A DNA stretch of 64,000 nucleotides. Source: JBBIRW01 sp037441565 (GTDB lineage Bacteria; Desulfobacterota; JBBIRW01). Position numbers and translations under genes: made by a program. Shown here in pieces: positions 33,630 through 41,468 of this stretch; the first letter of the stretch is position 1; every line of letters starts with the position of its first letter. The stretch lies in the NCBI GenBank assembly GCA_037441565.1, contig JBBIRW010000007.1, positions 1 to 64,000 on the forward strand. The letters run 5' to 3'. A model generated the notes under the pieces. It was not told where the DNA came from, made no database searches, and worked only from the letters and a program-made list of their open reading frames with translations.

Positions 33630-35027
33630 ATGAAGTATGAATTTGAAAAAGGAAGCGAGCTTCTCCATTTCATAGAGGAGAATAAAAATTTTCCTGAAAA
33701 CATCTTAATCAAAGAGAGGAAGGAAGATTTTCATGAGATCATCGATAGCCTTGCCCGTGCATCTGCCTTCGGTGATGACCTTGCAAAGAGGCTTTCCCGA
33801 TATCTCATAAGGGCAACAGCCATCAACAGTGGCATAATTCCATGCTCAATACAACCTCTCTATGAAGCAAGGGGGAAAGGATCTGTTTCGGGTTTCACAG
33901 TTCCTGCAATAAATATAAGGTGTCTTACCTATGATGTTGCAAGGGCTGTTTTCAGAGCTGCGATGAGGGGCAATTGCGGTGCATTTATCTTTGAAATAGC
34001 CCGTTCCGAAATCTCATATACAAACCAGAGACCTGAAGAGTATGCTGCAGTCATAATGGCAGCTGCATTAAGGGAAGGTTTTAAGGGATCCATCTTCCTT
34101 CAGGGTGATCACTACCAGATAAGTAAATCAAACTTTAAGAAAGACCCTGAGAAGGAGATCGACGCAATTGAAAAGCTAATAATGGAATCTATATCTGCAG
34201 GTTTCTATAACATAGACATAGATACATCCACACTCGTTGACCTTGAGAAGGATACAGTTGATGAACAGCAAAGGTTAAACTTCGAAATCTGTGCCCACTT
34301 CACGGATTTCATAAGAAAGCATCAGCCTGAAGGGATAGATATATCTGTTGGGGGTGAAATCGGTGAGGTCGGTGCAAAAAATTCAACTGTTGAAGAGCTT
34401 CGTGCCTTTATGAAAGGTTACATAAAGTTACTTTCTCCAGATAGGATAGGTATCAGTAAGATCAGTGTCCAGACCGGAACTGTTCACGGCGGCATAGTGC
34501 TTCCCGATGGTAGTGTTGCGAAAATCAACCTCGATTTCAACACACTTTACGAATTATCAAGGGTAGCAAGGGAGGAATTCCAGATGGCAGGTGCTGTCCA
34601 GCATGGTGCATCTACCCTTCCTCCTCAACTCTTTCATAAATTCCCTGAAGTAGAAACAGCAGAGATACATCTTGCAACTGAATTTCAGAATATAATCCTT
34701 GATTCGGTCTATTTTCCCAAGGATCTCCTTTCAACGATATACAATTTCATCAAGAGGGAATTTTCCAATGAGAGAAAGCATGGGGAAACCGAGGCGCAGT
34801 TTCTATATAAAACAAGGAAGAAGGCATTAGGACCATTCAAAAGGGAAATCTGGGATATTCCAGAAAAGGCACGAAAGGAGATGGCTAAAAGCCTTGAGGA
34901 AAAATTTCTTTTCCTATTCGACCAGTTAAAAGTTTGCAATACCAAAGGGCTGATCGATGATTATATAAAACCTGTGGTAAAGATGCCTGAGATCCCCGAG
35001 GAGATCAAAGGGTTATCATCCCGCTAA
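33630..35027 (+). CDS. Class II fructose/tagatose-bisphosphate aldolase-like protein
   Basis: A 465-residue TIM-barrel protein, longer than the usual 280-350 residues of class II aldolases. Features that match the class are GFTVPAINIR near residue 90, FLQGDHYQI with Asp-His of the zinc/catalytic site, NIDIDTSTLVDL, GGEIGEVGAKN, QTGTVHGGI and QHGASTLPPQLF. Extra N- and C-terminal helical regions are present. It probably cleaves or forms a phosphorylated sugar by aldol chemistry, in glycolysis/gluconeogenesis or a related sugar path; the substrate is not certain. It has GGAGG before ATG and stops just short of a convergent small gene. Confidence 0.75.
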   Translation: MKYEFEKGSELLHFIEENKNFPENILIKERKEDFHEIIDSLARASAFGDDLAKRLSRYLIRATAINSGIIPCSIQPLYEARGKGSVSGFTVPAINIRCLTYDVARAVFRAAMRGNCGAFIFEIARSEISYTNQRPEEYAAVIMAAALREGFKGSIFLQGDHYQISKSNFKKDPEKEIDAIEKLIMESISAGFYNIDIDTSTLVDLEKDTVDEQQRLNFEICAHFTDFIRKHQPEGIDISVGGEIGEVGAKNSTVEELRAFMKGYIKLLSPDRIGISKISVQTGTVHGGIVLPDGSVAKINLDFNTLYELSRVAREEFQMAGAVQHGASTLPPQLFHKFPEVETAEIHLATEFQNIILDSVYFPKDLLSTIYNFIKREFSNERKHGETEAQFLYKTRKKALGPFKREIWDIPEKARKEMAKSLEEKFLFLFDQLKVCNTKGLIDDYIKPVVKMPEIPEEIKGLSSR

Positions 35028-35032
35028 TTCCT

Positions 35033-35203
35033 CTATTTTCTTCCTGTATCCGTCTTACCCTTCTTCTCATCCTGAAGCTTTTTTTCCAGCGCCTCACCTC
35101 TTATCTTTGCCTTGCATGTCTCGCATATACTCTCATCTGAGGGCGCACCACATACCATACATTTTCCCTTCTTCTCCTTTTTATCCTTCTCCTCCTTCCC
35201 CAT
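35033..35203 (-). CDS. Small Lys/Glu-rich zinc-ribbon protein (56 residues)
   Basis: A 56-codon gene with a strong GGAGGGG ribosome site three bases before ATG 35203. The product is very Lys/Glu-rich at both ends and carries CMVCGAP then CETCKAKI, a CxxC-x11-CxxC zinc ribbon. It is tail to tail with the aldolase-like gene, 5 bp apart, and 64 bp downstream of the nitroreductase gene. Small ribbon proteins of this sort are often nucleic-acid or ribosome-associated. Function is unknown. Confidence 0.7.
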   Translation of the reverse strand: MGKEEKDKKEKKGKCMVCGAPSDESICETCKAKIRGEALEKKLQDEKKGKTDTGRK

Positions 35204-35266
35204 GAACCCCTCCTTTAAAAATTTAACGATCTAAATATCGTAAATCCCTCATTATCATTATCCACC

Positions 35267-35782
35267 TTATCTTATGAATTCAACAGCCTCTTCAGCACTT
35301 ACCCTCGGCGGTGGTGATGGTTTCTCTGCTGGATAACCAACAGGAACAATTGCAACAGGTCTTAGATAACCGGGTAGTTTAAGGATCTCTGAGACCTTCT
35401 CTTCGTTAAAGGCACCAACCCATACAGTTCCAAGACCAAGGGCATGTGCAATAAGAAGCACATTCTGTATGCTTGCAGAAACATCCTGAATGGCATAGAG
35501 GTCTCTTCCCCTCTTCCCGTAATCCCATTCAATCCTTTTATCAAGGCATCCAACTATTGCAAGAGGTGCTTCGTATATAAAATCCTGCCCGTATGCGGCC
35601 CTTGCAAGTGCCCTTTTTATCTCTTCATTAAAAACTAAATAAAATCTTCTCCTCTGAAGGTTTCCTGCACTGGGAGCCCATATGAGGGCATCAACAAGTT
35701 GTGATATTATTTCATCAGGTATGGGTCTCGAAAGAAAACTCCTTATGCTTCTTCTCCCCTTTATTATATTCAGCAGGTCCAT
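35267..35782 (-). CDS. Nitroreductase-family FMN protein
   Basis: A protein of about 171 residues with the nitroreductase N-terminus (IKGRRSIRSFLSRPI), WAPSAGNLQRRRFYLV, QDVSASIQNVLLIAHALGLGTVW and a closing PVGYPAEKP. These bind FMN in the dimer interface. The family reduces nitro compounds, quinones or other electrophiles with NAD(P)H, and includes dehalogenases and cobinamide enzymes, so the substrate is not set. ATG 35782 is chosen because GGAGG lies 8 bases upstream. A strong promoter lies just in front. Confidence 0.87.
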   Translation of the reverse strand: MDLLNIIKGRRSIRSFLSRPIPDEIISQLVDALIWAPSAGNLQRRRFYLVFNEEIKRALARAAYGQDFIYEAPLAIVGCLDKRIEWDYGKRGRDLYAIQDVSASIQNVLLIAHALGLGTVWVGAFNEEKVSEILKLPGYLRPVAIVPVGYPAEKPSPPPRVSAEEAVEFIR

Positions 35783-35817
35783 AAACAATCCTCCGGATCG
35801 TGTTCTTAACTTAAACT

Positions 35818-35847
35818 ATTATATTATCAGTTATTTTTTATTTTCAA
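35818..35847 (-). promoter_or_regulatory. Sigma-70 promoter of the nitroreductase gene
   Basis: Minus strand TTGAAA (35842-35847), an 18-bp spacer and a perfect TATAAT (35818-35823). Transcription would start near 35811, giving a leader of about 30 nt that contains the GGAGG site. Confidence 0.65.
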
Positions 35848-35890
35848 AGTTTATGCTTTAATTTTATCCTTTCAGGTATTAACATTTTTA

Positions 35891-36622
35891 ATGGAAATGA
35901 AGGATATAGGTATTATAACTTCATTTATTGCAGGGGTTGCATCCTTCCTATCCCCATGCGTGTTACCCCTTGTTCCCGGTTATATATCCTTTATTGCAGG
36001 CACAGCAGTTGAAAAACTCATAGAAAAGGAAGGGGGCAGGAGGAAGGCTCCCTTTGTTTTTTTAAATGCATTTTTCTTTGTTCTCGGATTCACAGCGATT
36101 TTCGTGCTTTTCGGTGCCTCAGCAACATCCATAGGAAGGATCATCAAGAGTAATACATTCATACTGTCAAAAATTGCTTCTATTATAATTATTATCTTTG
36201 GCCTTCATCTTACAGGTCTTTTCAGGATTCCATTTCTCTACAGGGAAAAACGATTATCTATAGAAAAGAAACCACCTGGAGTCCCGGGATCCTTTCTTGT
36301 TGGTATGGCATTCGCCTTCGGATGGACTCCCTGTATTGGACCGATCCTTGGATCCATCCTCCTTATTGCAAGCACCAGAGAAACCCTCTTCGAGGGGATA
36401 TACCTTTTATTATTCTACTCGATGGGGCTTGGTATACCGTTTCTTCTCTCAGCAGCTCTAATTGATCTATTCTTCAAGACGTTTTCCCGTATAAAGAGAT
36501 ACGTGAGATGGATTGAAATGGGATCAGGTATTCTGCTTATAATAATGGGCATCCTGATCCTTACAAATAGCCTATCAATAATAGCATCACATCTTTCATT
36601 ATTTAATATCTTTTCTTTCTGA
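35891..36622 (+). CDS. ccdA: CcdA-type cytochrome c biogenesis / thiol transport membrane protein
   Basis: A 243-residue protein with six hydrophobic helices. The two redox Cys lie in SFLSPCVLPLVPGYISF (near residue 18-30) and GWTPCIGPILGSI (near 145), the Pro-flanked pair that defines the CcdA/DsbD transmembrane domain. It moves electrons from cytoplasmic thioredoxin to periplasmic thiol proteins, for example for cytochrome c maturation. It is 9 bp upstream of the alpha/beta-hydrolase gene. Confidence 0.93.
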   Translation: MEMKDIGIITSFIAGVASFLSPCVLPLVPGYISFIAGTAVEKLIEKEGGRRKAPFVFLNAFFFVLGFTAIFVLFGASATSIGRIIKSNTFILSKIASIIIIIFGLHLTGLFRIPFLYREKRLSIEKKPPGVPGSFLVGMAFAFGWTPCIGPILGSILLIASTRETLFEGIYLLLFYSMGLGIPFLLSAALIDLFFKTFSRIKRYVRWIEMGSGILLIIMGILILTNSLSIIASHLSLFNIFSF

Positions 36623-36631
36623 GGTAAAGAT

Positions 36632-37561
36632 ATGAGAATCTTGAAGATTCTTGTTTGCATTTTATCTTTGTTAATTTTTACAACATCTATTAAAGCCTCT
36701 GAAAAAAGACTTTGCGCTGAACTTATAACTGTCACTACAGAGGATAAACATATATTAAGGGGTGCATTATATGGTGATCCTGATCCTCAAAGACCCTGGC
36801 TCATATTCATCCACGGATATGGCGGAGATTTCTATTCAGGGATCAATGCATTTCTACCGGAAGCGATGGCGAAAAGAGGGTTTGTTTCTCTAAGTGTAAA
36901 TATGAGGGATCATGGAAGGGGTCCAAAGATCTCGATCTTTGATGATTGCATAAAGGATATAGAGTCAGCTGTTCTCTTTTCCATAAAGAGCGGAGCTAAA
37001 GAGATCTTTCTTATTGGTGAGAGTATGGGAGCAAACAAGGTCCTCTTCTTTGCTGCAAGAAAAACCTACGATCAAATAAAAGGACTCATCCTCATCGCTT
37101 CACCAGGCAACCTCTTTGAATGGAATGTGAAATTCTTTGGAAGGGAAAAGGTCATCGCAGATTTAAATAAAGCAAAGGAAATGGTGAAGGAGAAGAGAGA
37201 GGAACTCATGGTTGTTGATCTGGGTCCCCTTGGAAAGAATCTATACTCTCCCCAGCATCTCTTAAGTCTCAGGGATCCTGAATCCCCCTCTGATCCCTTC
37301 AAAAATATTGGAAAAATAAATATCCCCATCCTTATTATTCATGGCTCAAAGGACAAACTTGCAGACCCTGGTGTTTCAAAAAGATTATGGAGTGAAAGAA
37401 GGGAATTTTCTGAACTTTCCATTATTGAAGGGGCTGATCACGATTTCAAGGGATATGAGGATGAACTTTCCCGAATAATAGAAATCTGGGTCAGGAAATT
37501 ATCCATCACGGGGAAGATATCTCTCCTCCATCGATCTTATTTCACCATATCCCGTGATTGA
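36632..37561 (+). CDS. Exported alpha/beta hydrolase
   Basis: A 309-residue serine hydrolase with a signal peptide (MRILKILVCILSLLIF, end near SIKA). Oxyanion region FIHGYGGDF, nucleophile GESMGANKV, acid HGSKDKLADP and base EGADHDF are in the expected order. It resembles esterases or dienelactone-hydrolase-like peptidases that act on small esters; the substrate is unknown. It is probably co-transcribed with ccdA. Its last 63 bp overlap the convergent PEP-mutase-family gene. Confidence 0.83.
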   Translation: MRILKILVCILSLLIFTTSIKASEKRLCAELITVTTEDKHILRGALYGDPDPQRPWLIFIHGYGGDFYSGINAFLPEAMAKRGFVSLSVNMRDHGRGPKISIFDDCIKDIESAVLFSIKSGAKEIFLIGESMGANKVLFFAARKTYDQIKGLILIASPGNLFEWNVKFFGREKVIADLNKAKEMVKEKREELMVVDLGPLGKNLYSPQHLLSLRDPESPSDPFKNIGKINIPILIIHGSKDKLADPGVSKRLWSERREFSELSIIEGADHDFKGYEDELSRIIEIWVRKLSITGKISLLHRSYFTISRD

Positions 37562-38380
37562 TTTGAATTCATCAAAGGAAACAACAAGGTCAGTCCTTGA
37601 TGGCAGTATCCCCTCTCTTTTCAATGCAACGAGAAAATTCATCATACCCCTTGTAGCTGCAAATACAGGACCCACGGGAATACTTATCCTTGCAACGCCC
37701 ATCTCCCGTAGCTCTTCTATTGCTACAAGTGGTGTCCTTCCACCTGTCACCGCATCAAACAGGTTTATGCTAACTGGTGCATCAATCTCCTTAACGATCC
37801 TTTTTATATCCTCGATCCTCTCAGGTGCCTCAACGAAAATCACATCAGCACCTGCCTTTGCATAGCTATTTCCCCTTCTTATCGCCTCCTCGATCCCATA
37901 AATGGAGATGGCATCTGTCCTTGCATTTATCACAAAATCAGGATCACTCAGGGCATCCCTTGCTGCCATAATCTTAAGGACCATCTCCTCTTCAGATATA
38001 AGCCTCTTCCCCTCCATATGTCCGCACTTCTTTGGAAAAACCTGATCCTCAATATTTATACCCGCACAACCTATCCTTTCGAATTCCCTGACAGTCCTTA
38101 TTACATTTATTGCATTTCCATAGCCTGTGTCTGCATCTGCCATTACAGGTATATCCACTGCATTCACTATATTCCTTGTCTGCATGAGCACCTCATAGAA
38201 TGAAATCAGACCCACATCTGGTAAACCGAGCATGGATGCGGAAAGTGCAAATCCACTTACCTGAAGAGCCTCAAAACCACACATTTCTATCAGTCTTGCA
38301 CTGAGTGCATCATAACAGCCAGGCATCACCAACCCTCTTCTTTCAAGGAGCTTCTTCTTCAGGATTGTTGTTTTCTTCAT
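37499..38380 (-). CDS. Isocitrate lyase / PEP mutase family protein
   Basis: A 293-residue TIM-barrel enzyme. The family motifs are MPGCYDALSARLIEMCGF, ADADTGYGNAINVIRTV and IEDQVFPKKCGHMEGK, where the KKCGH Cys is the catalytic residue of methylisocitrate and related lyases. Other members are oxaloacetate decarboxylases, 2,3-dimethylmalate lyase and phosphonopyruvate hydrolase. The sequence alone does not separate these. It lies 9 bp downstream of the SDR gene and overlaps the opposing hydrolase gene. Confidence 0.85.
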   Translation of the reverse strand: MKKTTILKKKLLERRGLVMPGCYDALSARLIEMCGFEALQVSGFALSASMLGLPDVGLISFYEVLMQTRNIVNAVDIPVMADADTGYGNAINVIRTVREFERIGCAGINIEDQVFPKKCGHMEGKRLISEEEMVLKIMAARDALSDPDFVINARTDAISIYGIEEAIRRGNSYAKAGADVIFVEAPERIEDIKRIVKEIDAPVSINLFDAVTGGRTPLVAIEELREMGVARISIPVGPVFAATRGMMNFLVALKREGILPSRTDLVVSFDEFKSITGYGEIRSMEERYLPRDG

Positions 38381-38389
38381 AGCACTACC

Positions 38390-39220
38390 TTAACCTGTTA
38401 TATCCTCTCCCCCATCCACAGCGATCACATTCCCTGTCATCCAGTATGTGTTTGGATGCGAGAGCACAGCAATTGCCTTCGCAACATCCTCAGGCCTTGT
38501 GAGCCTGCCCATGGGGTTTTTCTCCACCGCCCTTTCCATAAGTCTCTCATGACCTGGAATTTTTCTTAATGCCGGGGTATCCGTAACACCTGCCTTAATT
38601 GCATTTGCCGTAATCCCAAGGGGCGCAAGCTCAAGCGCAAGCTGCCTTATATGGGATTCAAGCGCAGCCTTCGCCCCTGATGTTGCACCATAACTCGGCC
38701 ATACCCTGTGGGAACCAGAACTTGTGAGTGCGAAGATCCTTCCATCCCTTCCCATCATCCCTCTCCAGACGAGCTCCTGGACCCAGTAAACAAGGGTATG
38801 TGCCATTACATCCATTGTCATTGTCATCTGAATCTCCGTAATCGATTCCTGCGCTCCTTCTCCCACGAACGGCTTAAGGGAAGCAAAGGCAAGTGAATGG
38901 ACAAAAACCCTTATTGAGGAATCTTCCCTTTTGAGGATCTCCTCCATTTCATCAAGCGCACCCCTTCTTTTGTCCGCATCCGCAGCATTTATGTTGAAAA
39001 AAACCGCTTGCTTTCCCATTGACTTTATAACCTCCATAATCCTCTCAACATTTGGAAGTGTTGCCCTTCTGTCCAGATGAACACCAAATATATTCATCCC
39101 CCACCTTGCAAGCTCAATACTTATTGCCTCTCCAAATCCACTTGATGCACCAAGGATAAGTGCCCATTGACCCTCATAGGCATCAGTTAACCTTTCCACC
39201 TCTAACCCCCTTATTTTCAC
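38390..39220 (-). CDS. Enoyl-ACP reductase-like short-chain dehydrogenase
   Basis: A 276-residue SDR. The Rossmann loop is GASSGFGEAISIELA (near 24), followed by the HSLAFASLKPF segment, SSGSHRVWPSYGATSGAKAALESH with the catalytic Ser-Tyr-x-x-x-Lys-like residues, and GVTDTPALRKIPG. The HSLAFA and A-x-K-AALE region is close to the FabL/FabI group of enoyl-ACP reductases, which act in fatty acid synthesis. It overlaps the preceding 62-residue gene by 4 bp (ATGA). Reductase of another 2-enoyl or keto substrate is possible. Confidence 0.8.
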   Translation of the reverse strand: MKIRGLEVERLTDAYEGQWALILGASSGFGEAISIELARWGMNIFGVHLDRRATLPNVERIMEVIKSMGKQAVFFNINAADADKRRGALDEMEEILKREDSSIRVFVHSLAFASLKPFVGEGAQESITEIQMTMTMDVMAHTLVYWVQELVWRGMMGRDGRIFALTSSGSHRVWPSYGATSGAKAALESHIRQLALELAPLGITANAIKAGVTDTPALRKIPGHERLMERAVEKNPMGRLTRPEDVAKAIAVLSHPNTYWMTGNVIAVDGGEDITG

Positions 39221-39405
39221 CCTCCGGAGGCCGGATGAATCTGAAGGGCCTCTTTTATAACATCTGTTATTTTAATGATGCAGTCAAGATTTCCCACTAT
39301 TATATTCTTAGGAAGAGGCTCAATGTAAAGTGCCTTTTTACAGGTATTACAGCTGATCCCAATCATTGTAAGAAGGTCAAGGATTATCTCCCTCTGGTCA
39401 GACAT
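39217..39405 (-). CDS. Small protein coupled to the SDR, unknown
   Basis: A 62-residue protein with a good GGGGAAACT ribosome site before ATG. It carries ISCNTCKKALY, a CxxC motif, and a third Cys later (NLDCIIK). No signal peptide. Its stop overlaps the start of the enoyl reductase-like gene, so the two are translated together. The CxxC could bind a metal or be redox active. No family is recognised. Confidence 0.6.
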   Translation of the reverse strand: MSDQREIILDLLTMIGISCNTCKKALYIEPLPKNIIVGNLDCIIKITDVIKEALQIHPASGG

Positions 39406-39450
39406 AGTTTCCCCCTTTCATTTACTATAAATTAAGAAATCTCTCATGGA

Positions 39451-40923
39451 TTACTTCTTTTTCTTTATCTCGATGGCTTCAAGACGATGCTTTTTAATAA
39501 GACGGTAAAGGCAGGTTCTACTTACGCCGAGACTTTTTGATGCCCTTGATATATTACCGCCAAAATGATAAAGGGTTTTCTTTATTATCTCGCCTTCAGC
39601 TATGTTCTTTGCCTGTTTGAGTGTATAAAGACCCTTTGAGCTTTCAACATGAATAAGTCCAAGGTCTTCACCACTTATATATTCACCAACAGACATTATT
39701 ATTGCCCTTCTTATCCTGTTTATAAGCTCTGCTACATTCCCGGGCCACGAATGATCTTTAAGCAACCTTAACGCTTCTTCAGTAAACCCTTTTGTTTCCT
39801 TTTTTATATCCCTTGTTAATCTTTCGAGATAGTATTTCGCCAGAAGTATAACATCCTCACCCCTTTCACGAAGCGGAGGCATCTTGATCGTGATCGTTGC
39901 AAGCCTCTGAAAAAGCTCATTCCGGAATCTCCCCTCTTCCACATCCTTCGAAATCTCTCTACTCGTTCCTGATATTATCCTCACATTAAGTGAAGAGAAA
40001 GCTTCACATTTTATAAAATTAAGGATCCTGTCCTGTATCGAAAGGGGAAGATTACCAACTTCATCAAAGTAAAGAGTCCCACCCCTTGTATATGCAAATT
40101 TTCCCATAGCGATTAAGCTTTCTGACAATCCGGAAGAGGTCTCTGTTCCAAATAGCTCCTTTTCTATAAATGCTTCAGGAACGTTTGAACAATTAACAAC
40201 AACAAATGGCTTATCCTTTCTCAAACTCCTTTTATGGATGGTATATGCTGCAAGTTCCTTTCCCGTTCCATTCTCACCGATTATAAGCACGGGGAGATCT
40301 GTATGGGCAACATTTTCAATTAACTGAAATATGTCGATCATGGATTCAGACATTCCGATCATTCCTTCAAATTCAACAGTCGCTTCACTCTGTGCCCTTT
40401 TCATCTCCCTGCCAAGTGCATTTATTATCTCCACGATCTTCTCATCAGGAAGCAGGCTGATCCTTTCTATAAGCCTTCTTTTAAGGGAATCCCTTTTGTG
40501 GAACTGCAGGTAATCAGGCTCCTCAAACGCAAGACTCAGTCCACACTCCCTGCATATCCTTGGTCTTACCTCAAAATACTCACCACAGTAGGGGCAGTGT
40601 CTCTCCTGGATAAGTTTTTCCCTCATAAAATCCCAGAGTTTTATCTTCAGGGGCTCCTGAAGATCCAGAAAACTTATAGCGCTTCCTTTCTCATCCCTTC
40701 TGACAATCCTCCCCACAACCTCCACATCCATATCAAAACCTGGAATATTAAATCTCACCTTCACAAGACCATCAGGTGGGGAAGGCACCGCTCCCTCAAT
40801 ATACATTCCTGAAAGGCTCACATTCTTTGCAATTGCAATCCTACCTTCCCTATTTTCCCTGCTCTCCAGCGTAACGGGAATGGATACTGGAAGTCTCGGA
40901 TCCTTTCTTATTACAACTGCCAT
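39451..40923 (-). CDS. PilZ - zinc ribbon - AAA+ - Fis regulator lacking a GAFTGA loop
   Basis: A 490-residue regulator. Residues 1-105 are a PilZ domain (RKDPRLPVSIPV and NVSLSGMYIEG), the c-di-GMP receptor fold. Residues 110-127 are a zinc ribbon (CPYCGEYF, CRECG). The AAA+ domain has Walker A GENGTGKE (216-223), Walker B GGTLYFDEVG (281-290) and the RFRNELFQRLATI segment (332-344). After ELFG (256-259) the usual GAFTGA loop that grips sigma-54 is replaced by TETSSGLSES. A Fis-type HTH ends the protein (about 445-478). It may act without sigma-54, or as a repressor. A strong sigma-70-like promoter precedes it. Confidence 0.87.
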   Translation of the reverse strand: MAVVIRKDPRLPVSIPVTLESRENREGRIAIAKNVSLSGMYIEGAVPSPPDGLVKVRFNIPGFDMDVEVVGRIVRRDEKGSAISFLDLQEPLKIKLWDFMREKLIQERHCPYCGEYFEVRPRICRECGLSLAFEEPDYLQFHKRDSLKRRLIERISLLPDEKIVEIINALGREMKRAQSEATVEFEGMIGMSESMIDIFQLIENVAHTDLPVLIIGENGTGKELAAYTIHKRSLRKDKPFVVVNCSNVPEAFIEKELFGTETSSGLSESLIAMGKFAYTRGGTLYFDEVGNLPLSIQDRILNFIKCEAFSSLNVRIISGTSREISKDVEEGRFRNELFQRLATITIKMPPLRERGEDVILLAKYYLERLTRDIKKETKGFTEEALRLLKDHSWPGNVAELINRIRRAIIMSVGEYISGEDLGLIHVESSKGLYTLKQAKNIAEGEIIKKTLYHFGGNISRASKSLGVSRTCLYRLIKKHRLEAIEIKKKK

Positions 40924-40943
40924 AGATAACTCCCTTTGTTTGC

Positions 40944-40973
40944 ATTATATACTGGATCTGTATATTTACTCAA
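40944..40973 (-). promoter_or_regulatory. Sigma-70 promoter of the PilZ/AAA+ regulator gene
   Basis: Minus strand TTGAGT (40968-40973), 18-bp spacer, perfect TATAAT (40944-40949). The ribosome site GGGAG follows before ATG 40923. It separates this gene from the RNase III-like gene upstream. Confidence 0.6.
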
Positions 40974-40988
40974 CAAAAATTTAAATAA

Positions 40989-41468
40989 TTACTCGTTTTT
41001 TTTCTTATAAAGGATGTATTCCATTCTCTCATTGTAAAGATGCTTTACAACCTCAAAGACCCTTTCAAAACCACCATCGAGGAAAACTGCTCCTATCAAT
41101 GCCTCAAGTGAACCAGCAACAATGGATATCTTATTTCTTCCATCCGTTTTTTCTTCACCCTTTCCAAGAAATATGAAATCCTGAAGGGAGATAGATTTAC
41201 CTATCTCGAACAATTCCTGTTTGTTAACGAGCATTGATCTCATATAACTCAAGTCTCCCTCCCTAAGATCCGGGAACATCCTGTAAAGAATTATTGTCAC
41301 TACGCTATTGAGAACAGCATCACCTAAAAATTCAAGTCGCATGTTATTCTTACTTGAAGGATTTTCATTTGAATAAGATGGATGCGTAAGACACTGATGG
41401 AGAAGCTCTCTGTTGTTAAAATGATATCTTATTTTAGCTTCAAGAAGGGATATATCATCTTTTTCCAT
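40989..41468 (-). CDS. RNase III-like domain protein without dsRBD, altered active site
   Basis: A protein of about 159 residues that aligns along the whole RNase III catalytic domain: LTHPSYSNENP, MRLEFLGDAVLNSVV and VAGSLEALIGAVFLD. There is no C-terminal double-stranded-RNA-binding domain, so it is about 70 residues short of normal RNase III. Relative to the E. coli enzyme E41, D45 and E117 are kept (here E46, D50, E122), but the metal-binding D114 is Gly (G119) and E38 is Met (M43). Activity is therefore doubtful or altered. ATG 41468 is preferred over two upstream in-frame starts. It overlaps the nitrilase-like gene by 14 bp. Confidence 0.8.
   Translation of the reverse strand: MEKDDISLLEAKIRYHFNNRELLHQCLTHPSYSNENPSSKNNMRLEFLGDAVLNSVVTIILYRMFPDLREGDLSYMRSMLVNKQELFEIGKSISLQDFIFLGKGEEKTDGRNKISIVAGSLEALIGAVFLDGGFERVFEVVKHLYNERMEYILYKKKNE

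Noticed and set aside
39451..40923. Standard sigma-54 activator
   Set aside because: The GAFTGA loop is missing, so a normal enhancer-binding role is not supported.
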